NCBI RefSeq assembly: GCF_019059575.1
Contig: NW_024881520.1
Span: 1,659,501 to 1,723,500 of the forward strand
DNA length: 64,000 nt
Reading direction: 5' to 3'
DNA from: Amphibalanus amphitrite
Lineage: Eukaryota; Arthropoda; Thecostraca; Balanomorpha; Balanidae
The notes under the pieces were generated by a model, which saw only the letters and a list, made by a program, of their open reading frames with translations, ran no database searches and had not been told where the DNA came from. A program made the position numbers and the translations under genes. Position 1 is the stretch's first letter. Every line of letters begins with the position of its first letter. Below, one piece after another: positions 24,596 to 36,877 of this stretch.

Positions 24596-24889
24596 GAGTG
24601 TGAACTTGTCACACATTGTGAGAAGCACCGTTTCACACCGGACTGAGTGAGAACTAGTCGCGCATTGTGAGAAGTACCGTTTCACATCGGGCAGAGTGAG
24701 AACTTGTCACACATAGTGAGAAGTACCGTTTCACAACGACAGAGTGAGAACTTGTCGAACATTGTGAGCAGTACCGTTTCACAACGGACACAGTGAGAAC
24801 TTGTCGCACAGTGTGAGCAGTACTGTTTCACACCGGGCAGTGTGAGAACTTGTCACACATTGTGAGAAGTGCCGTGTCGTGCCGGGCGG
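24596..24889. repeat. 49-bp minisatellite, six units
   Basis: Six tandem copies of a 49-bp unit, recognised by GAGTGAGAACTTGTC, then ATTGTGAGAAG, then TACCGTTTCACA. Units differ by a few substitutions each. More degenerate copies continue for a short way on both sides. Confidence 0.85.
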
Positions 24890-26881
24890 GGTGAAAACTA
24901 CCGCGCCATGTTGGGCGTCGCTTCACGGGCTTTCCAGGAGTAACAGCTGGTGCGTTGAAAAGTTGGGCGCGCCCGGAGTTGTACGGCAGCCGGCTACTGT
25001 AGTTTGTCCCGAGATGGACGAGCTTGGGCGAACTTTGACAGCGCGCTGCCAGTCCATCCGGGTAGCCGGGAAGCCCACCTGTCTTCAGATGAATCGGGTG
25101 GGAGAGTAGCCCGAGATCGTTATACATAGGCAGTGGTAAAAGCGGATCACCAAGGGGCTACCTGCGTGCGATTAATGCGAGCGAATAGGCTCTCGAAGAA
25201 ACTCTTTCTGACTGCGGAAAGAGTTTCTTTCAGCCTTTAGGCAGCTCTCATAAGTTTGCTTTCCATTGTTTATGCTAGGATGTTTTCGCCGATTAGAACA
25301 GTTTCGAAAGGCAATGACATTTTTAAAGTCAGCAAATCAGCTTTCTATTGAGTCGCAGCAGGGGTGTCCGTTTTATTTGTCGCCTCCAGACAGCTCAGGT
25401 GATCTATTACCCTTTTTCAATGATCGGCGCCTGTGCAGGAAGTGTGATGACAAATGTGGACGTTCTGGGACAAATTATACAAGCTGCTGAAGCATTATCT
25501 TCTTCTATGGTGCCTGGCTGCTGCAATTCAAATGAGGATAAATGGTCAGTCGACGGGTCCGTTTTTGTTGTGTGAATGTTGGAAGATGGATGGGAAGGTC
25601 CGGTTATCAATCGACTGCCACTTGACTCTAAAATGGATGCCGGATAGTGGACCGGCTAATTGCTCGGATCGGACGTCTCCCGTTGGGAGGTGCAAGGGCT
25701 GTGCAGTGCGCACTCAATAGACTCGGACCCGCATTGTGGTGAATTTGCGCCGAACGTGGGTAAGAGCCATCCACCGTCACCGAGAGGCAGTGGCTCCCTG
25801 TCGGATGTAAGTCGGAGTCAGCGGTCCTCGATAGGTGCCTGTCGGAGTCAGGTCTGCGTTGGCAGACGGCACGTATTGAACTGGCGCTTCTGTCAGCGGG
25901 AGCGAGGTGTCCCTGTAAGCTGCCTGTCGAAGTCAGTGGCTCTTACCAGGTACCTGCTGGACTGTTGAATCTGATGTGGAACATTCCGATCTAGTGGGGT
26001 GTCCGAAAAACTTATTGACGGTATCCAACGTGATGTATATTTGTTCTGTAGTATCTGCTACAGCGTTTTCATCAGATTAAAGGGGGACATTTGCAAATAT
26101 ATGTCTACTTACGTTTGCTAGTCAGAGTGATGATAGTAAGGAACCCGGTCAGTGACATTTTAGCTAGCGATAAGATGCGTTTCGGAAAAATATCATGTTT
26201 TTACTCTCTTTTATTCTTTTTGCTATTGTTATCATGTTTTTTATCTTCAATTACCAATATTGCCCTGTTTTTTTTTTTGTTTTTTTTTTTGACGCTCTGT
26301 AGATACAGCCATTTCCGCGGACGGCGCGCAGATTACAGAGGGGAGGGATGGTGGCTGGGCCAGCTGGGACACTCCTGATGATATGCAGCGGGCAGGTGGC
26401 GATAGCCACCGGTGCCGAGAGCGATTGGCCAGCTGCTGGCCGGTCAAACAGGCCGTCCTGGCGCCGGACCGGCCTGCCGATCGGAGGCAATACATTGCCG
26501 ACATACACCTCGGGCCGTAGTCGCGGCGCGGGGTACCCTGACGGTGGACAATAGCCCTTCGGCGTCCTCAGTCGCTGGATAGTGGACATGACCCTTTGGC
26601 ACCCCCTGGTGACAGACATGGGTGGCAGACATGGCCTAGGCGGCAAGCATACCCTCGCACCCGCGCGGCAAACATTGGCGTGCCCTAGCGGCGTACCCAG
26701 CACGGGGGTAATCACTCTGTGATCCTATGTCGCCTTTGGCTATTGTCAGGCTCCATGGATACACAATATAATCTGACTCTTGGCCATTCGTTTCTTGTTA
26801 ATAACGGTCCAATCTGTGAGACCGACTCGGCATACCTGTTGTAAACGTTTGTCTGACCGCCGCGGCCCGTCTGTGTTTCAG
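24890..26881. other. NDUFV2 intron, second part
   Basis: No exon is seen. It contains the hairpin at 25196-25229, T runs at 26266-26292 and degenerate GC-rich repeats near 25780-25950 and 26550-26700. The intron ends with GTCTGTGTTTCAG. Confidence 0.6.
25196..25229. repeat. Hairpin with 13-bp perfect stem
   Basis: AAGAAACTCTTTC is followed by an 8-base loop (TGACTGCG) and its exact complement GAAAGAGTTTCTT. The pairing is perfect; the function is unknown. Confidence 0.75.
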
Positions 26882-26958
26882 GAGGACCTGACTGTGAAGG
26901 ACATCGAGGGCATCCTGGATGACCTGAAGGCGGGACGGGAGCCGGCTGCCGGGCCCAG
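26882..26958 (+). CDS. NDUFV2: NDUFV2 penultimate exon
   Basis: Encodes [20 protein letters not shown] then PAAGP plus the first two bases (AG) of an Arg codon. The acceptor is TGTGTTTCAG and the donor GTCAGT; it enters in phase 0 and leaves in phase 2. The segment matches the conserved EDLT-KDIE-II-DELKAG stretch near the C-terminus of animal NDUFV2, which packs the thioredoxin-like domain in complex I. Neighbouring exons are 10.6 kb upstream and 21.3 kb downstream. The open frame beyond base 26958 is intron. Confidence 0.97.
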
Positions 26959-29900
26959 GTCAGTACTCGCACCGAGAGGGACGGTGCTGCACGGGAGAGG
27001 GAATGCAGCGCAGTAGGTCTGACTGTTCTTTCGAGGCCATAGTCCGGATGGTTCGGTGTTCTGGGCTAGACGCACAAGTGTTGGTAGTCGAAGATGTTGA
27101 AAAGACTCACGTTCAGCCCAAGGCACATCAGTGCGTGCGTACGTAGATGTGCGCGCGCTGCACAACTGACTGCATTTTTTGCCACTCCGAACGCTCCAGA
27201 TCTATGCACGGGTGCTCTCCTCTTCCTGACGACGCCGACGCCGCAGCACCGCTTGGTATCGAAGCTCCGTGCCGTCTGGTTTATTATAGATATTATATCA
27301 GTAGCGGCGGAACACCTTCAATTAAGGGGGGCGCTGCCGACTTTTGGTCTCATTCTTTCCATGCAACGCCCATAGGGCTAATGTTAAAATGCCAAAATCA
27401 AGGGGGGACATGGTGCCCCGGTGCCCCCCACCCCCACCCCCTGTTCCGTCGCCTATGTATTATATCCTGCTATGCATTGGTGTCAGATATCTATATCAGC
27501 TTTTTCTGCGGTGCAACGGGGCAGTTCTCGGTTTCTCCAAAAATCGCCGCTCGGCCTTTTGACCAATGCTTTTTCATTCCATTTCACGGCTAATGGACCT
27601 CGCACTGCAAAAACGGAGAAGTCTGACCTTTCACCGGGGATGGCCCATGAAGCTTACGACGCCATAGCTGGTGAACCCGCCATAGCCGCTTACGGTCGCC
27701 CCATGAAAACAAGAGATTTGCAGCAGCCATTCGACGCAAGACGCTGCGGCTTTGAATGACAGGCCACTAAATGTAAACTAAAATGCTCGAGTTTTTTATT
27801 TACGACTGTCTGGAAAGCTAAGCTCTTTTCTGAGTGGAAATGTTCTGAAGAAAATTGCGACATTACTGTGGAAAACGTCGGCACAGTTCAGCCATTAGAC
27901 TGACTCTGTACTACGGGACTTAATTTTTGCTCCCAAACTCGGTGCTTGACCACCCCAGACCACCCTCTTTGTAACAATTCCATGCATTATTTCAAATTCT
28001 TCCAGCTATTTGACAAGTTTACAACACTTTAAGCATAAGACAATGTAGACATACTCGCTATATTGCCCCATCCGTTAGCGTTCGACAATATTGTCGAATA
28101 TTGCTCTCCTCCGTTCAAATTACACATTCCGGAGCAAGTCATTCTCCTGACAGCATCTATTTTGGCCATCAGCTGCGGCGCATTTGAAATAGTTTCCCCG
28201 CTAGTGGTGTCACATGGTGATGCCATTATGCTGCCTGGCTGGGCGATTCCGAATCACCCCACTTTATCGGTGCAATATCAAATACCCGGTATCTCGGAAG
28301 AATGGTAATGACCTCCTACTGGAAGGTCAGGGGTCGGGTCGCCGAAGGTCGGCGGGTCTGGACGGCGCCAGAGAGTCGGTCGGGTCGCTGGCTGTCGAGG
28401 CGGCGGTCGTGTACCGTGAATAGGAACCGTTGGCGGGCGGCCCCGTTAGGGTTAATGGCCTCACTGCGCCGCATAGGGCCGGGCAAGTGTCACGTTCGCG
28501 GTGCATGCTGGGACTGGCAGACAGAGGACGGTGGCTGCTGAGGTCGGAGAGAGCACAGGGACTGTCCTGGACTGCGAGCTGCTGGGTGATGGGACTAGTT
28601 CTGGTGCTGGACGGCTAGAGTGCTGGCTTCTAACAGAAAGAAAGATGATGGCATTACGTGTGCCGAGTTGGCATTACCGTCTTGTTTACGAAGTCTGCAG
28701 TTACCTTTAGCAGTGCATGCTTCCGTAGTGCATGTTTTATTCCTCTTGAGCTGGAGCTTATTGGCTGCTCTGCTCGTATGAATCCTCTCTAGTTACGTTA
28801 TATGTTTATATTCGAGTTTGAATGGTGTTCGCGCGTTTGTTATTCAAAGCCACTGCGTACTTATTTATTGAAGACCGCCAAGATCATGGGCATCGCAAGC
28901 GAAAGGTCTGACGGCGAGTAACATCTCGGATGTGCTCGCCCCTCTGTAAGTCTGCAGTTCGGGCCATGCTCTATCCAGCTAGGACAACGCTCGACCCTCT
29001 CCAGCTCAGACCATGCTCTACTCTCTGTAGTTCAGACCATGCCCTGCCCTCTCTAGATAACACCATGCTCTACCCTCTCCACCTCAGACAACGCTCGGCC
29101 CTCTCTACCGTTCCGCTGGCGGACCGTATGTTCAGCCGGCGGATCGTGACCGGCCTCTGTATGTAGATGGGTGCTCGTCGGGCGGACCGAGCGTGTCACG
29201 TGCCCGCTGCGTGTTCAGCACTGGCGGCGAGCTCACGATACCTCCCAGAGCTGCGGCCATCAGTCACCGCGGACGAGGCCCGGTTCCGGCCTCAGCGAGA
29301 CACAGAGGCAGTGGAACAAAGTGCGTCGCGGCGGTCAGAGGCAACGGGTGAAGGGATGGATTTCCATGAGGCACGAAGCAGGCTGAATCACTCTGAGACA
29401 ACGGACGGCCGGCTGTGTAACTGAGGAAACGGGTGGTAGGCTGTGTCAAACTGGGGCAAAGGACACCACGGGCATTTTTACATTTTGACTTTTGACATCA
29501 CACAGCCGGATTACCGCTGTGCGAAAAGCCACGGCCACGAACCAGCTAAGGCGAGGTTATCCTTGTTCGTCCAAGACGCTGTTTTTCTTCTCGTTTGGCC
29601 ACTTATACATATTTGGGCGCCAGCTCAGCGTTCTTATTTCTCAGTCTGGAGAGAATTTCGTTACGTCCACTTTGGTTTTGTTTTTTCTTCAAAGCCTGTA
29701 CGATGCTCGCTTTAACGATAATTATTTCGGATGTTTCAAGATTTTATCTTATTTTCCTTGAGTCAGCTCTAGTGATGAGATCTGCGATTCCGCGTCTTGC
29801 TTCTTTTTAAGTTGGATGTGCTTAAATGGTTTGTTCCGTGTTCCGTGCGATGATATTAAAACGAATACGTATTTGAACCCCTAGATGGGAAAGTTTTCCT

Positions 29901-32798
29901 ATTCTACAGCAACGAATATTTGCACCATTTTGGTCTTGGCAGTGCAGTGAGAATCTACACTGCACTGTATCGTGTAGCGCGTATTTTTAGACCGTGATTG
30001 GCGGTATCGCTCACAGTGAATAGCTACCTGCCACTTCATGGAATATGTATACACAAGCGTGCCGCACTACGTACGCTACACGAGCGACTCACGCGGACTA
30101 CGTATTCATGAATTGGCCTCGAAAATCGATTGGTGCCCCTCACGTAACCTGTTGTTACGCGAGGAACATTAAGTACATAAGGGAAAGCTGAAGCAAGCAA
30201 GTTCTTCGTGTGTTTTGGTCTAATTTCTTTGCTGATTTTTCGTTATGTTCGAGGAAAATATGCATTATGCAAGGCTGGTTGCGTTGCTTTGCTACAGGCT
30301 GCAGTTTTTTAAAGCAATGTCACTGGTCTATGAATACGCTAATAGGACTGTCAAAGAAGACACGCCAAAATTTGGTAAGCTTGTGAATGCCAACCAAACG
30401 ACTTTAAAAAAATATCAATTGCACCTCAAGTACCGCATTTACAGCGCATTCGCTGCAACGTTCACCGTCGCTCTGTGCTCTTCAACGATTTTGCCAACTT
30501 GTATTTCTTTTTACGATTTCACCGACGGACATGACATACTTGATTCTTCGCTGTGTTCATTGTCGGCACCCGTTCAGCGACTGTCTCCTTGAGCTCTCGC
30601 CTCGTCCCGGCCGACGCGGTGGCAGGTGGGTCGGTCGTCTCGTCGCCAGCGGGCTTTGTCGACGTGTTTGTGACCTCCGGGTGAGGTAATTCTCGCAGAG
30701 GCCATCGGTTCGTTTACTCGCCATCTCGGTGGCGAAAATACGGGCTGGTGCCTGTCTGCTGCTCCCCGGAGTGTGTTGCGAGACAACGCTGATGGTGATG
30801 GTTTAGAGATGTCGGGAGCCGAGCTGGCGCGGCGGCCGGCGGACGCTGCAGGGAGGTAGACTGTATATACCGCAATGCGCCCGTGCTCGGCGGGACAGCA
30901 GACGGTTAGTGTTTCACGGTGCGGCGGAGTGAAGCAAGTGTTTCACGGCTGCACGACTTTGAACGTTGCTTGGTCCCATGGAGCTGTTCCGTGTGTTACA
31001 AAGATACAAAGCAACGCAGCTGGTGATGCTAGACGAGTTATTCGAGAAGCGCAGATGGGCCGTCTTGGACGATTTGCTGGTTCCGACTCCGAGAAGTTTC
31101 ATTTGCTCAAACTGTTTTCTTTTGTAATCAGGTATGCTGCTATTATATATCATGTAGCAGACCGGCAGCCAGTTTATGTCAACTCTCATCATGGTTGTGA
31201 TGCAATTGTATTTCAGAGCCGTAGCGTTTGGCTGGATTTGATCCTGATTTATAACTGAAATTATTGTCACCACCACTCGCGGCTTCCTGGTTTGAATGTT
31301 TGATATCCTGAGCTAAATCATTCCATTTCCAGCTTGGCTTCAAATTAAACACCGTTGATAATCGAATTAGATTGCGAAATGATCTCTTCTGACATTTCCC
31401 AGATGAACCACAGTCATTTTGCGCTGTTAATCGCATATATTATGCGTCTGAAAGACGTTTAGGGAAATGAACTTGCCTTATGCCTTGGAATATTGACATA
31501 TAAATCGCGAAGGGTTGTGGAATCTTCTCAGGCGTGGTCGGGTGTAGATATCGTCGGGAGAGTTTTGGTGGCGACCTTTCGTCAACACAGTCGGCTGGAC
31601 TTTCCGAAGCTTCGACAGTTCCCAGTGCCCCCGGGAGCCGACTCACGTTGGGACATCGGTTGACGTGTGGCAATTATTCACTCGACTCGGTGCAGCAGGC
31701 GTTGTTCGTTGCGCCATTGGTCCAGTGTAGTGCGGACGAGCTCACGACATCCGGCCCGAAAACAAAATTGGGTGCCAGTCCTCGGAGAGCCTTTATCTTT
31801 GAACCTGCATGGCCTTAGGCCATCTCTGATACTACATCATGCATCAGAGTTTGCATTTCGCTTTTTTACAGATTGCTTTGGTTCTCTTGGTTACCTTACC
31901 AGAATGATTAAGTGAAGGAAATGTAAAATAATAACATCCTTTTGCCTTTGAAGTTTTAATATTGGCCAAGGATTGTGCCGACTTAGCATGTTTTAATTAA
32001 TTGATTAATCAAAAATTCTAATTAATCTTCTGCTTTCTATCCTCGTGTTTTTTTATGATGACACCAAAAACAAAAGTAACTGGGACAAAATCTTGCCCTC
32101 CCTGACGTGTCACTCTCATACACCTCCAAAGAGCTTGTTTGTGATGTCGCTGATTGAGAATGCATACTTGAGTGGATGGGTGTTATTTTTACTTAGTCTT
32201 ATCGCCCTAGCGGTGTTTGTGAAAGCCCATATCACAGAACGGTCTCCATAAAGTTTAGTGTCGCCTGCTTGGCTATCGCTCTGCCGGTGGAGACTGGACG
32301 AAGAAGGGTCGTTTGGCCGCTCACTGCCTCCTAAGGAGTGGGCCGTGTATTTCCCATCGGAGAGCTGCGTGGTTTTATCGACGGGCCGCATTTTCTCTCC
32401 GGAGTGTGACGTCAGCGGGTGGCGTGATGACGTCAGTGAGTGCCGACCGCCATCACGGCCTGTTGGGGACTCTGTCCCACTGAAACTGATACTGAGCAGA
32501 GGAGAGGCCGCCTCTCATACCGAGATTGATACGACACTGGTGAATGGCGATGTCTGCCTTTCAGCTAAGATCGAATGTAGTAGGCTTTTACCCAGCTGGC
32601 CACTGACGGAGTCATCGGCGCTAAATAAGTCTGTCGACGCCGGGGACCCTCCTATGCACAGGCTGAGCGTTGCTGATGGAATGTTACCTCCCTTCCAGTT
32701 CGACCAGGTCACCTGATACGATCACGACCGGCTAACATCCGGCGACTCGTTAGAGATGACAAACCTCCATTTACCAAGCTCACCGGCTCACTGCACCA
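26959..32798. other. NDUFV2 last intron, left part
   Basis: No further exon is recognised. It contains a degenerate repeat of about 30 bp at 28970-29115 (CTCAGACCATGCTCTACCCT), an 18-bp palindrome TTCGACAATATTGTCGAA near 28081 and a GCAGTG/CACTGC stem near 29940. Two medium-length frames (30245-30592 and 32258-32716) show no known domain. Confidence 0.55.
28970..29115. repeat. Degenerate tandem repeat of about 30 bp
   Basis: Repeats of CAGACCATGCTCTACCCTCT with substitutions and small indels, about five units. Confidence 0.6.
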
Positions 32799-33463
32799 TT
32801 AATTCTCGCCCCGTTGGGGGGGGGGGGCATTTTGCCCCCCCCCCCTGTGGTTTTTCCTGAATAACAAGAAAACGGCGGCGCGCAGCGACGCCAAATTTTC
32901 AGTACCTTCCCGGGCATTAATTTGACACCTTCACACCAAATTTCAAGTCTTAGGTCACCTTAGGTCAGGAGTTATTGAGGTCAAACTGAGGTCATGTTCG
33001 AGCAAAAATGAGCAAAAAACATGCAATCTTGAAACGCTCACCAAATCTACAGTTATCAAGCAATTTCAAAGTTCTTTAAACGGTCTGGTAGACAAAAAGC
33101 GGCGCTACAAAACTGCTATCTCGGATTTTCAAAATTTTGCGTTTATGACCCTAAAAAATTCAAAAAATTGATTTTTTTACAAAAACTAAAAAAAAATCAA
33201 AAAATTTCCGAATTTCAAAAAAACCGGAATATATGTGATAGTCCCTGTGCTCTTCTATATACATACCAAATTTCAGATCGATATCTCGTTTTTTGACCAA
33301 GTTATAGCGAAAAAACTGTTCAAAAATGATGACGTCAAATTTTTTAACTCAATTTTTAGCGATTCTAGACCACGTACAGCAAAACAAAGACCACCATTGA
33401 ACTCCCCGTGACGAGCTGCATCGATTCGATACCCATTTTATGCAAAAATATCAACTTTGAAAT

Positions 33464-33640
33464 TTGACCTAATTTGACCTGACCTTGACCTGACCTTGAC
33501 CAAAACGTGACCTAAGGTGGCCCCAAAGGCAGCCTGACCCACATAATTGCATTTGTCATGTAAAATGGACCATAAAACATGTATCACACGACACTTTCAT
33601 ATTGTGACCCCCAAGTGACCTGACCTCTGTGACCTGACCA
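33464..33640. repeat. TGACCT half-site arrays in TTAA element copy 2
   Basis: Clusters at 33464-33506 and 33614-33640 repeat TGACCT with short spacers, including two TGACCTTGA words. They occupy the same place as the arrays in copy 1, so they belong to the element family rather than to NDUFV2. Confidence 0.75.
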
Positions 33641-33782
33641 GGGCCCAATCTTACCAATGCCGTGAATAGGATTTGGCAGCACTGGCCGGACTTTACGGCA
33701 CTGATATCAAAGATATCCTTTTTATTTACATCCAGCTAATCTTGCCCAATGATTTTGATAGCGTCAATGATTATGAATGTTG

Positions 33783-36700
33783 CCTGAATGAATGAATAAG
33801 TGTATGTATGTATGTATGTATGTATGTATTGACGATCAAGAGCAATCCACAATCGGCGTGGCGATTACACTCCGAGTCCGAGCTGGTTGAAGATAACACA
33901 AGAAATAGGTACCTACACAAGAAAACGCACACACTTACGGATACGAAATACACAACGCGAACGCCGAACACGCACATACTTGGTGTAACCCGCACGAAGC
34001 CGCGTTCATAACTATGTACACACAGACTCGTTTGCCTTTCATAGTCCAAGAGTCATGAGGCTAGCTACTATGGCTACTCTGGCTAGGCTTAAGCCCCTTT
34101 TTTACAGCACGGGCAAATCTGGCTGGAGGCAACTGCGTTAGCTCGAGGGGGAGAGTATTTAGGAGCGCCGCGGCACGGTAGGCGAATCTACGTTTTCCGG
34201 TCTCTAGTCGGGGTCGCGGTAAGTGGAAAAGGTGGTCTTGGCGAGTAGACCTTGCTCGTGTTTGGGAATTTTTGGAAAATAGGGTCGCGATCTCCTCGGG
34301 TTCACCTCTCTGGATGGCCTTGTGCGCCGTGATAAGGGTATGGTATTCAGCCATTGTTTTAGGTGCCATCCAGCCGAGTTGGTCCCGGAGATGGGAGACA
34401 TGATCAAATTTACGGCGACCGAAAATGACTCTAGCGGCAAAGTTAAGAATTTTCTGAATGCGATCGAAGTTCTTTTGGCTACCATTACCAAATACGGAGA
34501 GACAGTACTGGATCCGTGACATGACGAGAGCCACCACTAGTGTCTTGGTGACACCGTCGGGGAGATAGTGGCGGACATGGGAGAGGCCAATTAGGAGACC
34601 CGTGCATCGGCGACTGAGCTCGGACACATGCGCGTCCCAGGACAGGGTGCCGTCGAAGATAACGCCCAGGTTGCCCACCTGCTTGCATGGCACTAGTTTG
34701 GTGTCGCGAAAAGAAACGGTGAAAGCAGGTATGCTTCTCAAATTTTGCCGACTGCCGAAAACCATGAGCTGAGTTTTAGCAGTGTTTACTTTAAGAGCAT
34801 TTGCACTGAACCAATGGTCGAGAGACGCCAGTGACGCTTCCAAGCGCGAGATGAGTCCCCTAAGGTCGTTTAAACGGCCACTCACCAACAATTGAGTATC
34901 ATCAGCGTACTGGAAGACTGCTGCATCCTCAGAATAAAGTGATAGATCATTGGAAAATACCGTGAAGAGTAAGGGACCGAGTGCCGAGCCTTGAAAGACG
35001 CCCATAGAGTTGGGGAGAGGTTGTGATAATACCCGGCGACCGGACTCGTCCTTCAATGACACACTCTGTGTGTGACCCTGGAGATAAGCGGCGAACCAGG
35101 ATGTCTCTATGCCGTGCATTGCCAATTTAGCGAGTAATAACTCATGGTTGATGACATCAAAACATTTGCTTAAATCAATAAGGCATAGCATAGAGACATC
35201 CCCCCTATCGGTGGCGGCCAGGATTTGGTCACTGACGGACAGAAGTGCTGTCTCAGTTGAGTGCCGGGGTCGGAAACCGTGCTGGGTATTGGCCAGAAGA
35301 TGGTTTTGGGAGAGATAGCGATAGAGCTGTTTGTGAATGACTCGCTCGACCACCTTCATAATGACAGGTACTAAGGAGATAGGTCGAAAATTAGTGGGAT
35401 CAGATGGGTTTCCAGACTTGAAGATGGGGTGAACTATAGAGTGTTTCCAATGAAAGGGGATATCGGACCTTGAGATGCAAGTGTTAATGATGTGAAGGAT
35501 AACGTCACCGATAGATGGGAAAGCAGTTTTCAGCATGCGAATGCAGACGCCATCAGACGCACAGATGGCAGAATTGCGCATATTGAAAACGGTGTGACCG
35601 AGTTCACCGAGAGAGATAGGTCTGGGCTTAAATCTACCGGTTACGACTCGCGGCAAACGGCCAGTTTGCTCAACAACTGGATTTTGGTCACGGATCTCTG
35701 TAGCGACGCGGGGACCCACAGAAACGAAAAAAGAATTTAAAACGCCAGCCGATACATCAGGTTGAACACTAGGTCCGTCTTTCTTACCAGCCACAACCGA
35801 CCTAATACTTTTCCACACCTTGTTGGGACCCCGCCCACTAATCTCTCTGTGAAGTTCGCCGCGTCGGTCTCGTCGCACTGCGGCCCGGACAGTTCGGTTT
35901 AAGTCTTTGTAAACCTCCGACTTTCTACCGAACTGCTGTAACGCGGTACGACGTTGATCCATGATTTTAAGTGTGGCGGGGGTAACTGGTGGTGCTGTAG
36001 GATTACGGATGGTAATATTCTTTATAGGTGCGTGGTCGTCAAAAATCGGCAGAAATTCGGTCAGGAAAGCATCCCACTGGTCACTTACGTTCGTGGCACT
36101 AAACACGCCCTCCCAATCGGCAAACATCAGGTCAAAGTTCAGGGCATCGACATCTATACGGTTGATCGAGCGGGATTGAACAACTGTAGGATTTTTGCGT
36201 TGTTTCGGAACGTTAATAGACACACGAAGGAGTTTGTGTGGGCTGAAGTGGCAAAAGGATGCAGAGCAATCACGCACAAGCTCTCTATTTTTAACCATAC
36301 AGACGTCTAGCAACGAGCCGGAAGTGTACGTTGGAACGGTTACAAGCTGCTCAAGAGAATAATTCGATAAAAAGTCACTGAGGTGTACACGCGCACGAAA
36401 ACTCTCCTCCTTCAACATATCACAGTTTAAATCGCCACAGATCATGAATGGAATCTTGGGAAAATCAATTAATACACGCTGTAACTGCGTCTCGAGGTCC
36501 GAAAAGTCAGCTCGCAGAGCGGCATCGGTCTGTCGGGGCGGCCGGTACACAGAGCAAACAATTAACTGGCGATTTCGTTCGAGCTTGAACAACATCCACC
36601 GAGTTTCCAGGAGACTGCCGGGGTGCGGGGATGTGCTCGGTTTGATGGTCACAGTTTTCATATCCGTTTTTGACAGTACGGCGACCCCGCCGTAGCCGCT

Positions 36701-36876
36701 GCCGTCTGGTCGGTCGACTCGGCTGAGAGAGTAGCCGGGAATCACGAGAAGTCGATTTGGAGTAGAAGGGCGCAGCCAGGTCTCGGCCAGGAGGCAGGCG
36801 TCGAAATCGTGACGGTTTAGTTCTTCGGTATGTGGAATAGTTCTAAATGTTACCAAATGCCGTGAATGCGCATTCA
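33783..36876 (-). mobile_element. LINE-B, non-LTR retrotransposon, slightly 5'-truncated
   Basis: Minus-strand element. Its 3' end, at the left, is a tail of ATTC and ACAT tetranucleotide repeats (33785-33830), and its 5' end abuts the palindrome at 36850-36889. The words GGTAACATTTA at the 5' junction and GGCAACATTCA beyond the tail may be a decayed target duplication. The coding frame is described separately. Confidence 0.8.
33803..33830. repeat. (TATG)n run, 3' tail of LINE-B
   Basis: About seven TATG tetramers lie beside GAATGAATGAAT. The position next to the 3' untranslated region of a minus-strand LINE suggests a microsatellite-type tail rather than poly(A). Confidence 0.8.
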
Positions 36877-36877
36877 C
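34061..36877 (-). CDS. LINE-B endonuclease-reverse transcriptase ORF
   Basis: 938 codons without interruption, ending at TAG (34061-34063). The first codon of the open frame is a GTG inside a palindrome at the host-element junction, so the natural start is missing; perhaps the first ten endonuclease residues are gone. The endonuclease covers residues 1-220: LLAETWL, SGYGGVAVLS, CSVYRPP, CGDLNCD, GSLLDVC, then FSPHKLL where SDH is expected. The RT has motif A LIDLSKCFDVINH (near residue 567), motif B GVFQGSALGPLLF and catalytic YADD at 657-660 (bases 34898-34909). The C-terminal connection domain contains RIQYCLSVFGNG and KILNFAARVIFGRRKFDH. It is colinear with LINE-A throughout, so both belong to one clade. 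An intact frame in a truncated copy implies recent insertion. Confidence 0.93.
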   Translation of the reverse strand: MNAHSRHLVTFRTIPHTEELNRHDFDACLLAETWLRPSTPNRLLVIPGYSLSRVDRPDGSGYGGVAVLSKTDMKTVTIKPSTSPHPGSLLETRWMLFKLERNRQLIVCSVYRPPRQTDAALRADFSDLETQLQRVLIDFPKIPFMICGDLNCDMLKEESFRARVHLSDFLSNYSLEQLVTVPTYTSGSLLDVCMVKNRELVRDCSASFCHFSPHKLLRVSINVPKQRKNPTVVQSRSINRIDVDALNFDLMFADWEGVFSATNVSDQWDAFLTEFLPIFDDHAPIKNITIRNPTAPPVTPATLKIMDQRRTALQQFGRKSEVYKDLNRTVRAAVRRDRRGELHREISGRGPNKVWKSIRSVVAGKKDGPSVQPDVSAGVLNSFFVSVGPRVATEIRDQNPVVEQTGRLPRVVTGRFKPRPISLGELGHTVFNMRNSAICASDGVCIRMLKTAFPSIGDVILHIINTCISRSDIPFHWKHSIVHPIFKSGNPSDPTNFRPISLVPVIMKVVERVIHKQLYRYLSQNHLLANTQHGFRPRHSTETALLSVSDQILAATDRGDVSMLCLIDLSKCFDVINHELLLAKLAMHGIETSWFAAYLQGHTQSVSLKDESGRRVLSQPLPNSMGVFQGSALGPLLFTVFSNDLSLYSEDAAVFQYADDTQLLVSGRLNDLRGLISRLEASLASLDHWFSANALKVNTAKTQLMVFGSRQNLRSIPAFTVSFRDTKLVPCKQVGNLGVIFDGTLSWDAHVSELSRRCTGLLIGLSHVRHYLPDGVTKTLVVALVMSRIQYCLSVFGNGSQKNFDRIQKILNFAARVIFGRRKFDHVSHLRDQLGWMAPKTMAEYHTLITAHKAIQRGEPEEIATLFSKNSQTRARSTRQDHLFHLPRPRLETGKRRFAYRAAALLNTLPLELTQLPPARFARAVKKGLKPSQSSHSS

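Noticed and set aside
30245-30592. 115-codon plus-strand frame
   Set aside because: The composition is plausible but there are no motifs, no splice support and the length is expected by chance.
32258-32716. 152-codon plus-strand frame beside TTAA element copy 2
   Set aside because: No known domain and no splice or polyadenylation context; within chance expectation.
33808-34049. Repeated-residue frames over the TATG run
   Set aside because: Translation of the LINE-B tail microsatellite and its untranslated region.
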